A stretch of DNA of 64,000 nucleotides from CAUZIZ01 sp965222655 (GTDB taxonomy: Bacteria; Acidobacteriota; UBA6911; RPQK01; JAJDTT01): the NCBI GenBank assembly GCA_965222655.1, contig CBDCUP010000006.1:372001-436000 (forward strand), given 5' to 3'. Below are positions 17,999-27,520 of this stretch, piece after piece. The position numbers and the translations under genes are program-made. The first letter of the stretch is position 1. Every line of letters begins with the position of its first letter. A model generated the notes under the pieces. The model was given only the letters and a program-made list of their open reading frames with translations, ran no database searches and was not told the origin of the DNA.

Positions 17999-18360
17999 AG
18001 CGAGCGACCTCATACCGCCGAGGAACGCTGACCTTCGGTGAATGTGTCCCGTTCAAGGAGGCCGCTTCAGCGGCCTGGCGCGAAGCGTATTAGACCGGTC
18101 CTTCAGGGCCGGGTGGGTGAGCAAGCAGATGCCGGAGCCTGCTTTAGCGGGCTTCTCGATTACAGGCTTCAGCCAGGCTCCGGGTCGAAGATGGCTAAAG
18201 CCGCGGTTCGAGAAGGACATTGAAAGGCCCTCCCGAGGGATGGCGGCGCAGCTGAACCCGGCCTGAAGGCCGGGTCTAATACGCGTTCGCGCCAGACCGC
18301 TGAAGCGGTCTCCTTGGCAACTACATCACGCCGAGGCAGGAAAGTTGACCAGTTTGTGAA
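17999..18360. repeat. Hairpin-rich 360-bp repeat (family R3), copy 1
   Basis: A 362-bp unit beginning AGCGAGCGACCTCAT and ending TTGACCAGTTTGTGAA. It contains a series of short-loop hairpins: GGCCGCTTCAGCGGCC, the CCTTCAGGGCCGGG pair, AGCCTGCTTTAGCGGGCTT and CCCGGCCTGAAGGCCGGG. The outer parts form a long inverted repeat around GGCGCGAAGCGTATTAGAC. A second full copy is at 21321, where inner segments are inverted, and a half copy is at 35042. The series of stems could fold as an RNA. There is no coding potential. Confidence 0.8.
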
Positions 18361-18517
18361 GTTTTCATCAGGGTCTCAAATGGACTGTAACACTTACTTC
18401 GGTAATGGATGGGCGAGCCATTCGGGCCTGAGGTCAAGGCGCGCTCACCTAGCCCGGACTATACCGAAGAAGCGCAACGCGAGATCGAGGGCCGATCAGG
18501 CGCTAGCGAAGTAGGTA

Positions 18518-19621
18518 TTACAGTCCACCCGGACTGTGTATCGCCCCGGGTCGTTGGGCAAGAAAACCAGCCGAGAATCGGTTCCGCACGGCCAACAGTT
18601 CAGCCAGAATGCTAACCGCAATCTGCTGTGGTCCCTCTGCGCCAATGTCCAGACCCATGGGGTTACGCAGGCGAGCCAATTGTTGGGGGGTGGCCTCGAA
18701 GCCCTCTTTTCCCAGGCCATCAAGCAACTTTCCGCAGCGCAACCGAGGACCCAACACTCCCACGTAAGGGGCGTCGCTCTCGAGCCCGAGACGCAGCGCC
18801 GCCTGGTCCCGTTCCAGTTGATGATTCATGATCGCGACATAGCTGCGCGGGCCGAGTCGTACTTTTTTGGCGTACTCCGATGGATGCGCTGGGATGATTT
18901 GGCAATCTGGAAAGCGCTCGGCATTGGCGAGATTCGGACGCGGATCCACGACGCTGACAACCAGCCCCAGGTTGACTGCCAAAGCGGCTACCGGAATGGC
19001 ATCGTGGCCCGCTCCGAAGAGGACGATCTCGGTTGCTGGGAGATTCACGTCGAAGAGGACTTCGCATCCTCCAATGAGTTGAGTCTGTGAGCTGGGATCG
19101 TCCGAAGTCAGCATCGCCCGCGCGGTGGCGATCAGGGTTGCGGAGAGCTCATCTTCGACAGTTCCAGTGGCAGCGGAGCTTTCGGTCACGAATATCCAGC
19201 TTCCCACTGGACGCGAAGCCCCTGAGGAACCATGCACCACAGCTCTCACCGACGCTTCTCCGACCGACAAGGAGTGCAGCCAAGAGTCCCATGCCGGGTG
19301 CTCGTTTATCAGCTCGATCAGGACATCGACGGTGCCACCGCATCCCATCCCAAGTCCCCATAGGGCATCGTCGTCAAGGTCGAAGCGACGTAATTCGGGC
19401 GCGCCATTCCGAAGGACACGGGCGGCTGTGTTTGCTACCTCCGGTTCCAGACAGCCACCGGAAATCATCCCGGTAGCAGCGCCGGCTGCGTCGATTGCAA
19501 GCTTGGCGCCCTCTCGCCGATAGGCCGAGCCGCTGACTCGAACCACCGTCGCCAGTGCCGTCCGTCGACCCGATTTCCGGTTTGCCGATATTGCGGAGGC
19601 CAAAGCCGCTTCTTCACGCAT
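18518..19621 (-). CDS. xdhC: XdhC/CoxI-family molybdenum hydroxylase maturation protein
   Basis: A 367-residue protein with an N-terminal XdhC/CoxI domain (VRVSGSAYRREGAKLAI, MISGGCLEPEV and the cysteine-bearing GLGMGCGGTVDVLIE) and a C-terminal Rossmann-type domain (VLFGAGHDAIPVAALAVNLG, VVDPRPNLANAERFPD). XdhC proteins bind molybdenum cofactor and help sulfurate and insert it into xanthine dehydrogenase-family enzymes. The likely client is the coxSLM enzyme about 3 kb away on the opposite strand. The gene and the adjacent tex fragment are bracketed by two R3 repeats. Confidence 0.9.
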   Translation of the reverse strand: MREEAALASAISANRKSGRRTALATVVRVSGSAYRREGAKLAIDAAGAATGMISGGCLEPEVANTAARVLRNGAPELRRFDLDDDALWGLGMGCGGTVDVLIELINEHPAWDSWLHSLSVGEASVRAVVHGSSGASRPVGSWIFVTESSAATGTVEDELSATLIATARAMLTSDDPSSQTQLIGGCEVLFDVNLPATEIVLFGAGHDAIPVAALAVNLGLVVSVVDPRPNLANAERFPDCQIIPAHPSEYAKKVRLGPRSYVAIMNHQLERDQAALRLGLESDAPYVGVLGPRLRCGKLLDGLGKEGFEATPQQLARLRNPMGLDIGAEGPQQIAVSILAELLAVRNRFSAGFLAQRPGAIHSPGGL

Positions 19622-19868
19622 GGTTTACGGGATGTTAGTTTACAGGGAAGAGGGGAAAGGTTACAGGTTGCTATGGCACCGCCTTCTTCATCCGGCGCTC
19701 CACCCTCTCCTTCGTCCGGACCCACCTCACTTGCTTTTGGACTAACCCTTGGTAGATGCTCCCTCTCAGGTCGATAGGAGATCGCCAGTAGGAGCCACGA
19801 GTTCATGGAAGACGAAACATTCGAGTGCTTGGATCTCGACCAGGTAACGCAGCAGATCAGTGTGACGC

Positions 19869-21266
19869 TTGGCGTTGCAACCGCTCGAGTTCCATCGTGA
19901 TTTGCTGGTGACTGTTGACGACTGTTACAAGCGGTTGCTGCACCCGGCGGCCGAATCCGCGACCCTACAGGAGTTGAAAGAGCAGGCCGACGACGAGGCG
20001 ATCCGAGTCTTTGCAGGCAATCTGCGAGAACTGCTGCTCGCGGCTCCCGCCGGACAGAAGGTAACGATCGGACTCGATCCCGGCTTTCGAACCGGATGCA
20101 AGGCAGCGGTCGTGGACGCCACGGGAAAACTCCTGGCCAATACGACGATCTATCCGACCCCGCCTCGTAACGATGTCGGGGGAGCGAAGCAGACACTTCG
20201 CGATTTGATCGCCGAGTACCACGTCGAGCTAATCGCGATTGGCAACGGAACGGCGTCGCGTGAGACTGATGCGTTCGTGACTGAATTGCTGCGGTCCGAC
20301 GGTTTGACGATCACCAAGGTGATGGTTAGCGAATCGGGAGCATCGATCTATTCGGCGAGCGAACTGGCGGTACACGAGTATCCCGAACTCGACGTCACCG
20401 TCCGTGGAGCCATCAGCATCGCTCATCGCTTGCAAGACCCCCTCGCCGAACTCGTGCAGCTCGATCCAAAATCGATCGGCGTGGGCCAGTACCAGCACGA
20501 TGTGAACCAAACGCTGCTCAAGAAGTCGCTTGATCGGGAAGTCGAATCGTGCGTGAACTCCGTTGGCGTCGACCTGAACCTGGCGAGCACCTCGCTGCTC
20601 ACTCACGTGGCCGGCATCGGGCCAAAGCTGGCGGCGGGCATCGTCGAGTATCGTGATTTGAACGGTACGTTCGAGGCTCGCAAGCAGCTCATGAAAGTAC
20701 CAAAGCTCGGCCAAAAAGTATTCGAACAGGCGGCAGGCTTCCTGCGGATTTGCGATGGTAAACAACCGCTCGATAACTCGGCAGTCCATCCCGAGAGCTA
20801 TCATGTCGTCGAGCGTATGGCGGCCAAATTGGGTGTTTCGACGAGAGATCTGGTCGGAAACGCGACACTTGCTGGAAAGCTAGACGCCACGGATTATGTC
20901 GGCGACCGAGTTGGTCTTCCCACGGTTCAGGACATACTGGCTGAGCTAGCCAAACCGGGACGGGATCCTCGCAGCGAGTTCAAAGTGGCTCACTTTGCTG
21001 AAGGTGTCAATCAGTTGGAGGATTTGAAGGAGGGGATGGTGCTCGAAGGCGTCATCACGAACGTCACGCGCTTTGGCGCGTTTGTCGATCTGGGCGTGCA
21101 TCAAGACGGACTCATTCACATCTCGCAGCTCGCGAATACTTTTGTAAAAGATCCAAGCGAGGTTGTCGCGGTTGGAGACGTTGTTCGCGTAAGGGTGTTG
21201 GAAGTCGACCTCGAGCGCCGCCGGATTGCTGTGTCGCGCAAACAAGTCGTTCCCTCGAGCTCCTAG
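19869..21266 (+). pseudogene. Tex-like transcription accessory protein, N-terminally truncated
   Basis: A 465-codon open frame with the C-terminal 60 percent of a Tex protein. It starts at a TTG just before the conserved YKRLLHPAAES segment. It retains the YqgF/RuvC-like domain (GLDPGFRTGCKAAVVD), a helix-hairpin-helix core (VAGIGPKLAAGIVEYRD) and a C-terminal S1 RNA-binding domain (GMVLEGVITNVTRFGAFVDLGVHQDGLIH). Full Tex is about 750-780 residues, so about 300 N-terminal residues are absent. The in-frame codon just upstream is a stop and no ribosome binding site is visible. It is most likely a truncated gene, though a translated partial product cannot be excluded. Confidence 0.8.
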
Positions 21267-21320
21267 GTGGAGAGAAAGGTCAAAGACTGGTCCAGTTTGC
21301 AGAGGAGATAATCTAGTTGT

Positions 21321-21680
21321 AGCGAGCGGCCTCATAGCGCCGAGCAACACCGACATCCGCTTGAATGTACTTCTTCTAGGAGGCCGCTTTAGCGCCCTGG
21401 CGCGAAGCGTAGTAGACCCGGTGTTTACGCCGGGGTAAGCCGCTCCCCTACCCCTCCTGAGGGCCGTTCACGGTCCTTCTCGAACGGCGGCTTTAGCCAT
21501 GGTCGAACCGGAGCCTGCTTGAAGCCTGTGTTCGAGAAGCCCACTAAAGCAGGCTCCAGCATCTGCTTGCCCGCCCACCCGGCCCTGAAGGACCGGTCTA
21601 ATACGCTTCGCGCCAGACCGCTGAAGCGGTCTCTTTGGAAACTACATCACGCCGAAGCAGGAAAATTGACCAGTCTGTGA
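21321..21680. repeat. Hairpin-rich 360-bp repeat (family R3), copy 2
   Basis: The same boundaries as copy 1 (AGCGAGCGGCCTCAT to TTGACCAGTCTGTGAA). The inner block from the AGCAGGCTCC stem to GGCGCGAAGCG runs in the opposite order from copy 1, so an internal inversion has occurred in one of them. With copy 1 it brackets xdhC and the tex fragment in direct orientation. Confidence 0.78.
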
Positions 21681-21706
21681 ACTTTCTCTCGACCAAGGGG
21701 TCTCTA

Positions 21707-21883
21707 GCCCGCATTTCTCATCGCTTGTCGTAGCGAGGCGCTGCAAGGGCCGTCCTGGCAAGGCTTGCGACCGAGGCCCCCGCAGTCGTACTCGTGCAGT
21801 ACGTCGAGGAGGCCGACGGAGCGAAACACAGCCAGGGCGGATGATTGCGGCGACGTAGTAGACCAGCGATGAGAAATGCGGGC
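21707..21883. mobile_element. MITE family B, copy 2
   Basis: A 177-bp element nearly identical to the copy after argF, with perfect 17-bp ends and TA on both sides (21705-21706 and 21884-21885). It lies 26 bp after the end of the R3 repeat. The 340 bp from here to coxG contain no gene. Confidence 0.85.
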
Positions 21884-22185
21884 TAGTGCTGCTGGTTGCG
21901 AAGAGATGGTAGCGGAACTAACCAGATCTGCTGAGGTGTTCCCCCCCCAAGAGTGCCGTCTTTGGGCGAGGAATCTTCCTCTGGTCCCGGTCATTGTCGA
22001 AGATGCCGTCTCGCTGACTTGCTTGGTGTGAAGAAGCGACCCCTGCCAGATATACGCCGCTCCCTCTTCCGAATTCGCAATTGGCTGTTCCCAGAGAACC
22101 AGCTTGATCGATTAAACAGAAGGGACAGCCGACTATCACACTTTAACCTTTAACCTGCAGGCTGCAACCTGTAACCTGAAATCGT

Positions 22186-22214
22186 TTGACAGCCTACCTC
22201 GTGGCTTGAAGAAT
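22186..22214 (+). promoter_or_regulatory. Candidate promoter of the cox operon
   Basis: TTGACA (22186-22191), a 17-bp spacer and AAGAAT (22209-22214), 16 bp before the coxG start. The -35 is perfect and the -10 is weak (4 of 6). Just upstream are five AACCT units (22144-22177), possibly an activator site; similar motifs occur near 19653. Confidence 0.4.
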
Positions 22215-22230
22215 AGGGAGAGGTCGAGAG

Positions 22231-22668
22231 ATGCGGATTGAAGGCACTCATACACTTCCCATGTCTCGGGATCGGGCTTGGCAGCTCCTCAACGACCCGG
22301 AGGTGTTGGCTCGTGTCACTCCCGGGGTCAAGGAGCTTGAGCCGGAGGGCCCCGATCGTTTCAAGGCAAAGCTCGAGCTGGCCGTGGGGCCTGTCCGAGG
22401 CAGTTTTGAGGGGCGTGTGGAGGTGCGGGACAAACAGGCTCCCAGCGACCTTACCCTTTATGTAGAAGGTCAAGGGCGGGCGGGGAACATCGTCGCGAAA
22501 GGTAGGATCAAGCTGGCCGAGGACGATGGCGAGACCCTGGTCGATTACGAAGGCGACGCCCAGATCACCGGCACCCTGGCAGCGGTGGGAAGTCGTTTGT
22601 TTTCTAGCGTCGCACGAAGGCTAGCGAACACCTTCTTCCAGAAGCTCGGGGAGGAGGGATCTTCTTAG
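22231..22668 (+). CDS. coxG: CoxG-family SRPBCC protein
   Basis: A 145-residue protein of the CoxG (carbon monoxide dehydrogenase subunit G) family with the SRPBCC lipid-binding-like fold. Typical features are an N-terminal beta strand and helix (RAWQLLNDPEVLARVTPGVKEL) and a C-terminal helix (LAAVGSRLFSSVARRLANTFF). In known cox clusters CoxG helps recruit the enzyme to the membrane and respiratory quinones. A strong GGGAGAGG site precedes the ATG. It is the first gene of the operon, 31 bp before coxS. Confidence 0.88.
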   Translation: MRIEGTHTLPMSRDRAWQLLNDPEVLARVTPGVKELEPEGPDRFKAKLELAVGPVRGSFEGRVEVRDKQAPSDLTLYVEGQGRAGNIVAKGRIKLAEDDGETLVDYEGDAQITGTLAAVGSRLFSSVARRLANTFFQKLGEEGSS

Positions 22669-22699
22669 TTTACTGGTGCGTAGAAGGAGGTAACTTGAT

Positions 22700-23185
22700 A
22701 TGCCAAAGATACCCATTGAAATCAGCGTAAACGGAGCCACTTATCAACGTGAGGTGGAGCCTCGTCTGCTTCTGGTCCATTTTCTCCGGGACGCGCTCGG
22801 CCTCACGGGAACGCATGTCGGCTGCGACACCTCTAACTGTGGAGCCTGCACGGTGATCCTCAACGGGATGGCGGTGAAGTCCTGCACGCTTTTCGCGGTC
22901 CAGGTCGATGGCGACGCCGTCACTACGGTTGAAGGTCTGGCAGTGGACGGGCAACTCCACCCTATCCAAGAGGCCTTCTGGGAAGAACATGGGCTCCAGT
23001 GCGGTTATTGTACGCCCGGCTTCATGCTGGCTGCCGTGCAGCTCCTGGAGCGGAACCCAGATGCAAACGAAGCGGAGATCCGACATGCCTTGGAGGGCAA
23101 TCTCTGCCGCTGTACCGGATATCAGCACATCGTAAACGCAGTCCAGAGCGCAGCCGGCAAGATGCGGCAAGCTGCTGCGAGCTAG
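22700..23185 (+). CDS. coxS: Molybdenum hydroxylase small subunit, two [2Fe-2S] clusters
   Basis: A 161-residue iron-sulfur subunit. The plant-ferredoxin-like cluster ligands are GCDTSNCGACTVILNG plus the Cys in VKSCTLFA. The C-terminal helical domain holds the second cluster (QCGYCTPGFMLA and LCRCTGYQ). It passes electrons from the molybdenum centre of CoxL to the FAD of CoxM. AGGAGG lies just upstream, and it is followed after 12 bp by coxL. Confidence 0.93.
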   Translation: MPKIPIEISVNGATYQREVEPRLLLVHFLRDALGLTGTHVGCDTSNCGACTVILNGMAVKSCTLFAVQVDGDAVTTVEGLAVDGQLHPIQEAFWEEHGLQCGYCTPGFMLAAVQLLERNPDANEAEIRHALEGNLCRCTGYQHIVNAVQSAAGKMRQAAAS

Positions 23186-23197
23186 GAGGACCCGAGG

Positions 23198-25549
23198 ATG
23201 GCAACGAAATTTTTTGGCACACGGGTTAAGCGCCGTGAGGATCCCCGGCTGATCACGGGCACAGCCACATACACGGACGACCTGAGTCCTACCGGAATGG
23301 TTTATGCAGCCTTCGTTCGCAGCCCCCACGCTCACGCACGAATCCGGTCGGTAGACCTGGAGGCTGCTTGGGTAGCTCCGGGTGTGGTGGCCGCCTTCTC
23401 GGGCAAGGACCTCGAGGACAAGGTCAATCCCCTGCCCACTGCCTGGCTGCTCCCGGACTGCAATCTGAAGACGCCGCCACATCCCGCCCTGGCTCTGGAC
23501 ACGGTCCGCTACGTCGGGGATGGCGTCGCCGTAATCGTGGCCGAGGACCGTTACCTGGCCGAGGACGCAGCCGAGCTGGTCAAGGTTGACTACGACTTCC
23601 TCGATCCGGTGGTAAACAGCGAAAAGGCAGTGCAGGAAGGTGCCCCGGTGGTTCACGAGGAGGCCCCGGACAACATCGCCTTCGATTGGCACCTGGGTGG
23701 AGGGGATCTGGACAAGGCGTTCGCCGACTCGGATGGAGTGTTCAAGATCCGGATGCTCAACCAGAGGCTCATTCCCAACGCGATTGAGCCCCGCGGCTGT
23801 GTGGCGGAGTACAACTCAGGGTCTGAGGCGCTGACCCTCCGTCTGACGAGCCAGAACCCTCACATTCACCGTCTCCTCCTGTCGGGGGTTTTGAATGTCC
23901 CCGAGCACAAGCTGCGCATTGCGACTCCGGAGATCGGGGGCGGCTTCGGAAGTAAGATAGCCGTCTATGCCGATGAGGCCGTGGTTGGATTCTGCGCAAT
24001 GCAGACGGGCAGGGCCGTCAAGTGGATCGAGACTCGACGAGAGAACTACCTGAGTACTACTCACGGCCGGGACCACATCACTGATCTCGAGGTGGCCCAT
24101 CGTCAGGATGGGAAGATCCTGGGACTGAAGGTCAAGACCTACGCCAACATGGGAGCCTATCTTTCTACGGCAGCGCCCGGGGTGCCGACCTGGCTCTATG
24201 GGCTGATGCTCTCAGGAGTCTATGACATTCCTGCCATTCAGTGTCAGGTTCTCGGGGTCTTGACCCACACCACCCCCACCGATGCCTATCGGGGCGCGGG
24301 TCGCCCGGAGGCTACCTATTTATTGGAGCGGATCATGGACCTCCTGGCGATTGAGCTGAAGCTTGACGTCGTGGAGATAAGAAGAAGGAACTTCATTCAA
24401 AAGGAGCAGTTCCCTCATACCGTGGCCATGGGCGTCAGCTATGACAGTGGAGACTACGAGCTGACACTGGGCCGTTGCCTCGAAAAGCTCGACTATGAAG
24501 CCTTTCGGGCGGAACAAACAGAGGCGAGAACAAACGGGCGCTATCTGGGAATGGGTCTGTCCACCTACGCCGAGATCTGCGGTCTCGGGCCCAGCCAGGT
24601 GGTAGGCAGCACCGGATTTCAGGGCGGACTCTGGGAGTCAGGCCAGGTGCGCGTCCATCCCACCGGAAAAGTGACGCTGATGACCGGGACCAATCCCCAC
24701 GGTCAGGGTGAGGAGACCACCTTCGCGCAGATGGTCGGGGATCTGTTCGGGATCCCGATCGAGGATATTGAAGTGGTGCACGGGGATACCGACCTCATTC
24801 CCATGGGTATGGGAACCTATGGAAGCCGCGGGACCGCGGTTGGTGGTATTGCGCTCTACCAGGCGGCTCACAAGGTCATCGAGAAGGCTCGCAAGATTGC
24901 GGCTCACCAGATCGAGGCTCGAGAGGATGACCTGATTTTCGAGAACGGATCCTTCCAGGTGAAGGGGGCACCTGACAAGAGTCTTTCGTTTCAGGATGTA
25001 GCCTTGCAGGCGTATATGGCCTGGAACCTGCCCAAAGGGCTGGAGCCTGGCCTGGAGGCGCAGGCGTTCTACGATCCCAACAACTTTGTCTTCCCCTTCG
25101 GCGCACACGCCTGCATCGTGGAAGTGGACTCCGAAACCGGGCAGACCAAGATTCTGCGCTACGTAGCCATCGATGACTGCGGGCACGTAATCAACCCGCT
25201 TATTGTAGATGGCCAGATCCAGGGAGGGATCGCTCAGGGTATCGCCCAGGCGCTTTATGAATTCGCGTACTATGACGAATCAGGTCAGCTCTTGAGCGCC
25301 TCGATGATGGATTACGCGGTGCCCAAGGCGAGCCAGATCCCACGTTTCGAGCTGGACCGTACGGTGACGCCCTCACCCGTCAACCCACTTGGTATCAAGG
25401 GGATTGGCGAAGCAGGCACCATCGCGAGCACGGTGGCCGTGGTCAATGCGGTAGTCGATGCTCTCAGTCCCTATGGCATTACCCATATAGACATGCCGCT
25501 GACACCACCGCGGGTATGGCACGCCATCCAGCAGGCGGAGGGGAGGTAG
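23198..25549 (+). CDS. coxL: Molybdenum hydroxylase large subunit, form II CoxL type
   Basis: A 783-residue catalytic subunit of the xanthine oxidase family. It has GGGFGSKIAVYADE (molybdopterin contact), the active-site loop AYRGAGRPEA (about residue 363) and the catalytic glutamate segment GIGEAGTIAS near the C-terminus. The AYRGAGR loop marks form II. True aerobic CO dehydrogenases (form I) carry AYRCSFR, with the cysteine that binds copper. CO oxidation therefore cannot be assumed; other aldehydes or N-heterocycles are possible substrates. Length and domain order are complete. It sits between coxS and coxM with gaps of 12 and 4 bp. Confidence 0.92.
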   Translation: MATKFFGTRVKRREDPRLITGTATYTDDLSPTGMVYAAFVRSPHAHARIRSVDLEAAWVAPGVVAAFSGKDLEDKVNPLPTAWLLPDCNLKTPPHPALALDTVRYVGDGVAVIVAEDRYLAEDAAELVKVDYDFLDPVVNSEKAVQEGAPVVHEEAPDNIAFDWHLGGGDLDKAFADSDGVFKIRMLNQRLIPNAIEPRGCVAEYNSGSEALTLRLTSQNPHIHRLLLSGVLNVPEHKLRIATPEIGGGFGSKIAVYADEAVVGFCAMQTGRAVKWIETRRENYLSTTHGRDHITDLEVAHRQDGKILGLKVKTYANMGAYLSTAAPGVPTWLYGLMLSGVYDIPAIQCQVLGVLTHTTPTDAYRGAGRPEATYLLERIMDLLAIELKLDVVEIRRRNFIQKEQFPHTVAMGVSYDSGDYELTLGRCLEKLDYEAFRAEQTEARTNGRYLGMGLSTYAEICGLGPSQVVGSTGFQGGLWESGQVRVHPTGKVTLMTGTNPHGQGEETTFAQMVGDLFGIPIEDIEVVHGDTDLIPMGMGTYGSRGTAVGGIALYQAAHKVIEKARKIAAHQIEAREDDLIFENGSFQVKGAPDKSLSFQDVALQAYMAWNLPKGLEPGLEAQAFYDPNNFVFPFGAHACIVEVDSETGQTKILRYVAIDDCGHVINPLIVDGQIQGGIAQGIAQALYEFAYYDESGQLLSASMMDYAVPKASQIPRFELDRTVTPSPVNPLGIKGIGEAGTIASTVAVVNAVVDALSPYGITHIDMPLTPPRVWHAIQQAEGR

Positions 25550-25553
25550 ACAG

Positions 25554-26423
25554 ATGTATCCAGGGAATTTTACATATCACTCGCCCGAAACCATCGAAGA
25601 AGCCATCGACTTGCTCGAGCGTCATGGATCAGAAGCCAAGCTGCTGGCCGGCGGGCACAGTCTGGTCCCGATGATGAAGCTGCGATTGGTGGATTCCGCC
25701 CACCTCATCGATCTCAAGAAGCTCCGCTCCAGTCTCAGCTATATCAAAGAGGAAGGCGGTCGAGTAGCGATCGGTGCCCTGACCACCCATTACCAGGTTG
25801 AAACTTCAGAGCTGCTTCAGGCCAAGGCTCCCCTTCTGGCTGAGGCCGCTTCCGTGATTGGCGATGTTCAGGTGCGAAACATGGGCACCTTCGGCGGCAG
25901 CCTGGCACACGCCGATCCGGCCGCAGACCATCCCGCTCCCACACTGGCCCTCGAAGCTGAGCTTGTGGCTCAGGGCTCCGGAGGTCGCCGCACGGTTGCA
26001 GCGGAAGACTTCTTTCTGGGCCTGTTCGCCACCGCACTCGAGCCACCTGAGGTTCTGGTGGAAGTCGGTTTTCCAACACTCCCGATAGGAACCGGAAGTT
26101 GCTATCTCAAGTACCCCCATCCGGCCTCGGGATACGCCGTCTGCGGCGTTGCCGCCCTGATCACGGGTGACGGAAACGGCAACTGTAGCCGCTGCCGCAT
26201 CGGGATCACCGGAGTCTCCGATGGACCCTACCGTGCCCGTGCAGTGGAGCAGCAGCTCGAGGGACAAGCGATCTCTTCTAAACTCATCGCCGAGGCCTCC
26301 CAGAAGGCGACAGACGGGATCGAGCCGCTGGAAGATTTCTTTGCCGATGCCGACTACCGCGTTGGCCTCGCCGCCACCTACGTCAGGCGAGCGCTCACCA
26401 CAGCCTGGGAGCGAGCGGGGTAA
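25554..26423 (+). CDS. coxM: Molybdenum hydroxylase medium subunit, FAD-binding
   Basis: A 289-residue flavoprotein subunit. The FAD pyrophosphate-binding motifs AGGHSLVPMMKLR (about residue 33) and VRNMGTFGGSLAHADPAAD (about residue 107) are present, with a C-terminal CO_deh_flav_C-type domain (GSCYLKYPHPASGYAVCGVAA). It accepts electrons from CoxS. Its start lies 4 bp after the coxL stop. Confidence 0.93.
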   Translation: MYPGNFTYHSPETIEEAIDLLERHGSEAKLLAGGHSLVPMMKLRLVDSAHLIDLKKLRSSLSYIKEEGGRVAIGALTTHYQVETSELLQAKAPLLAEAASVIGDVQVRNMGTFGGSLAHADPAADHPAPTLALEAELVAQGSGGRRTVAAEDFFLGLFATALEPPEVLVEVGFPTLPIGTGSCYLKYPHPASGYAVCGVAALITGDGNGNCSRCRIGITGVSDGPYRARAVEQQLEGQAISSKLIAEASQKATDGIEPLEDFFADADYRVGLAATYVRRALTTAWERAG

Positions 26424-26538
26424 GGCAGGTTGCAGGCCGGAACGTCGCACGTCCCAGATCAGGGATCCCCTGTGGTGAGTCTTCAAAGTTTCAGGTTTCC
26501 GCAGCTGTCAGTTCCGAAGCTGTCTGCTACCGGCCAAA

Positions 26539-26576
26539 GGACGTGCGACGTTCAGACGTTCAGACGTGCGACCTCT
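26539..26576. repeat. Short ACGTGCGACG / ACGTTCAG repeats before coxD
   Basis: Units of GACGTGCGAC and GACGTTCA alternate here, and the same motif occurs at 16251-16282 downstream of the esterase; an inverted relative (AACGTCGCACGTCCC) is at 26441. An in-frame GTG for coxD lies inside. This could be a protein-binding site or a dispersed microrepeat. Confidence 0.5.
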
Positions 26577-26586
26577 TAAGTTCCCC

Positions 26587-27513
26587 ATGCACTCCGAAAT
26601 CGAACAACTTACCCAGGATCTGCGACAGCGCCAATATATCGCCGAGCGCCCCGTTGTCACTGCGATTCACCTGGCCTCGAAGCTGGGTCGTCCCCTACTG
26701 GTCGAAGGCCCTAGCGGAGTGGGTAAGACCGAAGTTGCCAACGTGATGGCGCAGGTTCTGGGGACGGAGCTGATTCGGCTGCAGTGCTACGAGGGAATAG
26801 ATACGAATGCAGCGCTTTACGAGTGGAACTACCAGAAACAGCTGCTTCATATTCGGCTCAGCGAGAGCCGAGGAACGACTGAGGAAGAGATCTTCGGTGA
26901 GTCCTATCTCCTGAAGCGTCCTTTGCTTCAAGCCATCACCCTGGACAAGTCACCTGTCCTGCTCTTGGACGAGATCGATCGCAGCGACGAAGAGTTCGAG
27001 GCCTTTCTCCTGGAGCTCCTCTCGGATTGGCAGGTGTCGATCCCGGAGTTGGGCACCGTCCGCGCCCGACAGAGACCCTATACCGTGCTGACCAGCAACC
27101 GGACCCGGGAGCTCTCCGACGCCTTGAGGCGGCGCTGTTTCTACCTCTGGATCGATTTCCCTTCGTTCGAAAAGGAGTTGGAGATCGTGCGAACCAAGGT
27201 GCCGCAGGCGAGCGAAGCCCTTCGCTCTGAGATCATCGCATTCGTGCAGATGCTTCGGCGCCTCTCTCTGGAGAAACCTCCCGGCATCTCGGAGACACTG
27301 GACTGGGCTACCGCCCTCGTTTATTTCGAGCGGGACCGGCTCTCGAGGGAACTCGTCGAGAGTACGCTGGGACTCATTCTCAAGCACGTCGAGGATCAGA
27401 ATCGAATGAAGAGCAGCTATCTCAAGGCACTGCTCGGTGGGCTCGAAGTCTTCCCCACCGCTGGACTGGAGCGGGCCTTTCAGAGGGTCGAGGCGGCGCT
27501 GCAGGGGAGGTGA
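26587..27513 (+). CDS. coxD: MoxR-type AAA+ ATPase CoxD
   Basis: A MoxR-like ATPase of 308 residues from the ATG at 26587. Walker A is VEGPSGVGKTEVA (about residue 40), Walker B is VLLLDEIDRSDEE, and sensor 1 is in YTVLTSNRTRELSDALRRRC. In cox clusters CoxD and CoxE work together in assembling the active-site metal cofactor. An in-frame GTG at 26566 lies within a repeat and is judged less likely. It is separated from coxM by 163 bp, so a second promoter is possible. Its stop is followed by coxE. Confidence 0.9.
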   Translation: MHSEIEQLTQDLRQRQYIAERPVVTAIHLASKLGRPLLVEGPSGVGKTEVANVMAQVLGTELIRLQCYEGIDTNAALYEWNYQKQLLHIRLSESRGTTEEEIFGESYLLKRPLLQAITLDKSPVLLLDEIDRSDEEFEAFLLELLSDWQVSIPELGTVRARQRPYTVLTSNRTRELSDALRRRCFYLWIDFPSFEKELEIVRTKVPQASEALRSEIIAFVQMLRRLSLEKPPGISETLDWATALVYFERDRLSRELVESTLGLILKHVEDQNRMKSSYLKALLGGLEVFPTAGLERAFQRVEAALQGR

Positions 27514-27520
27514 TGCTCCC

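Noticed and set aside
19465..20196. Minus-strand open frame across the xdhC start and the tex fragment
   Set aside because: It is antisense to clearly recognisable Tex and XdhC coding sequence.
23198..25549. Aerobic CO dehydrogenase (form I)
   Set aside because: The active-site loop is AYRGAGR, not AYRCSFR, so a carbon monoxide function is not supported by the sequence.
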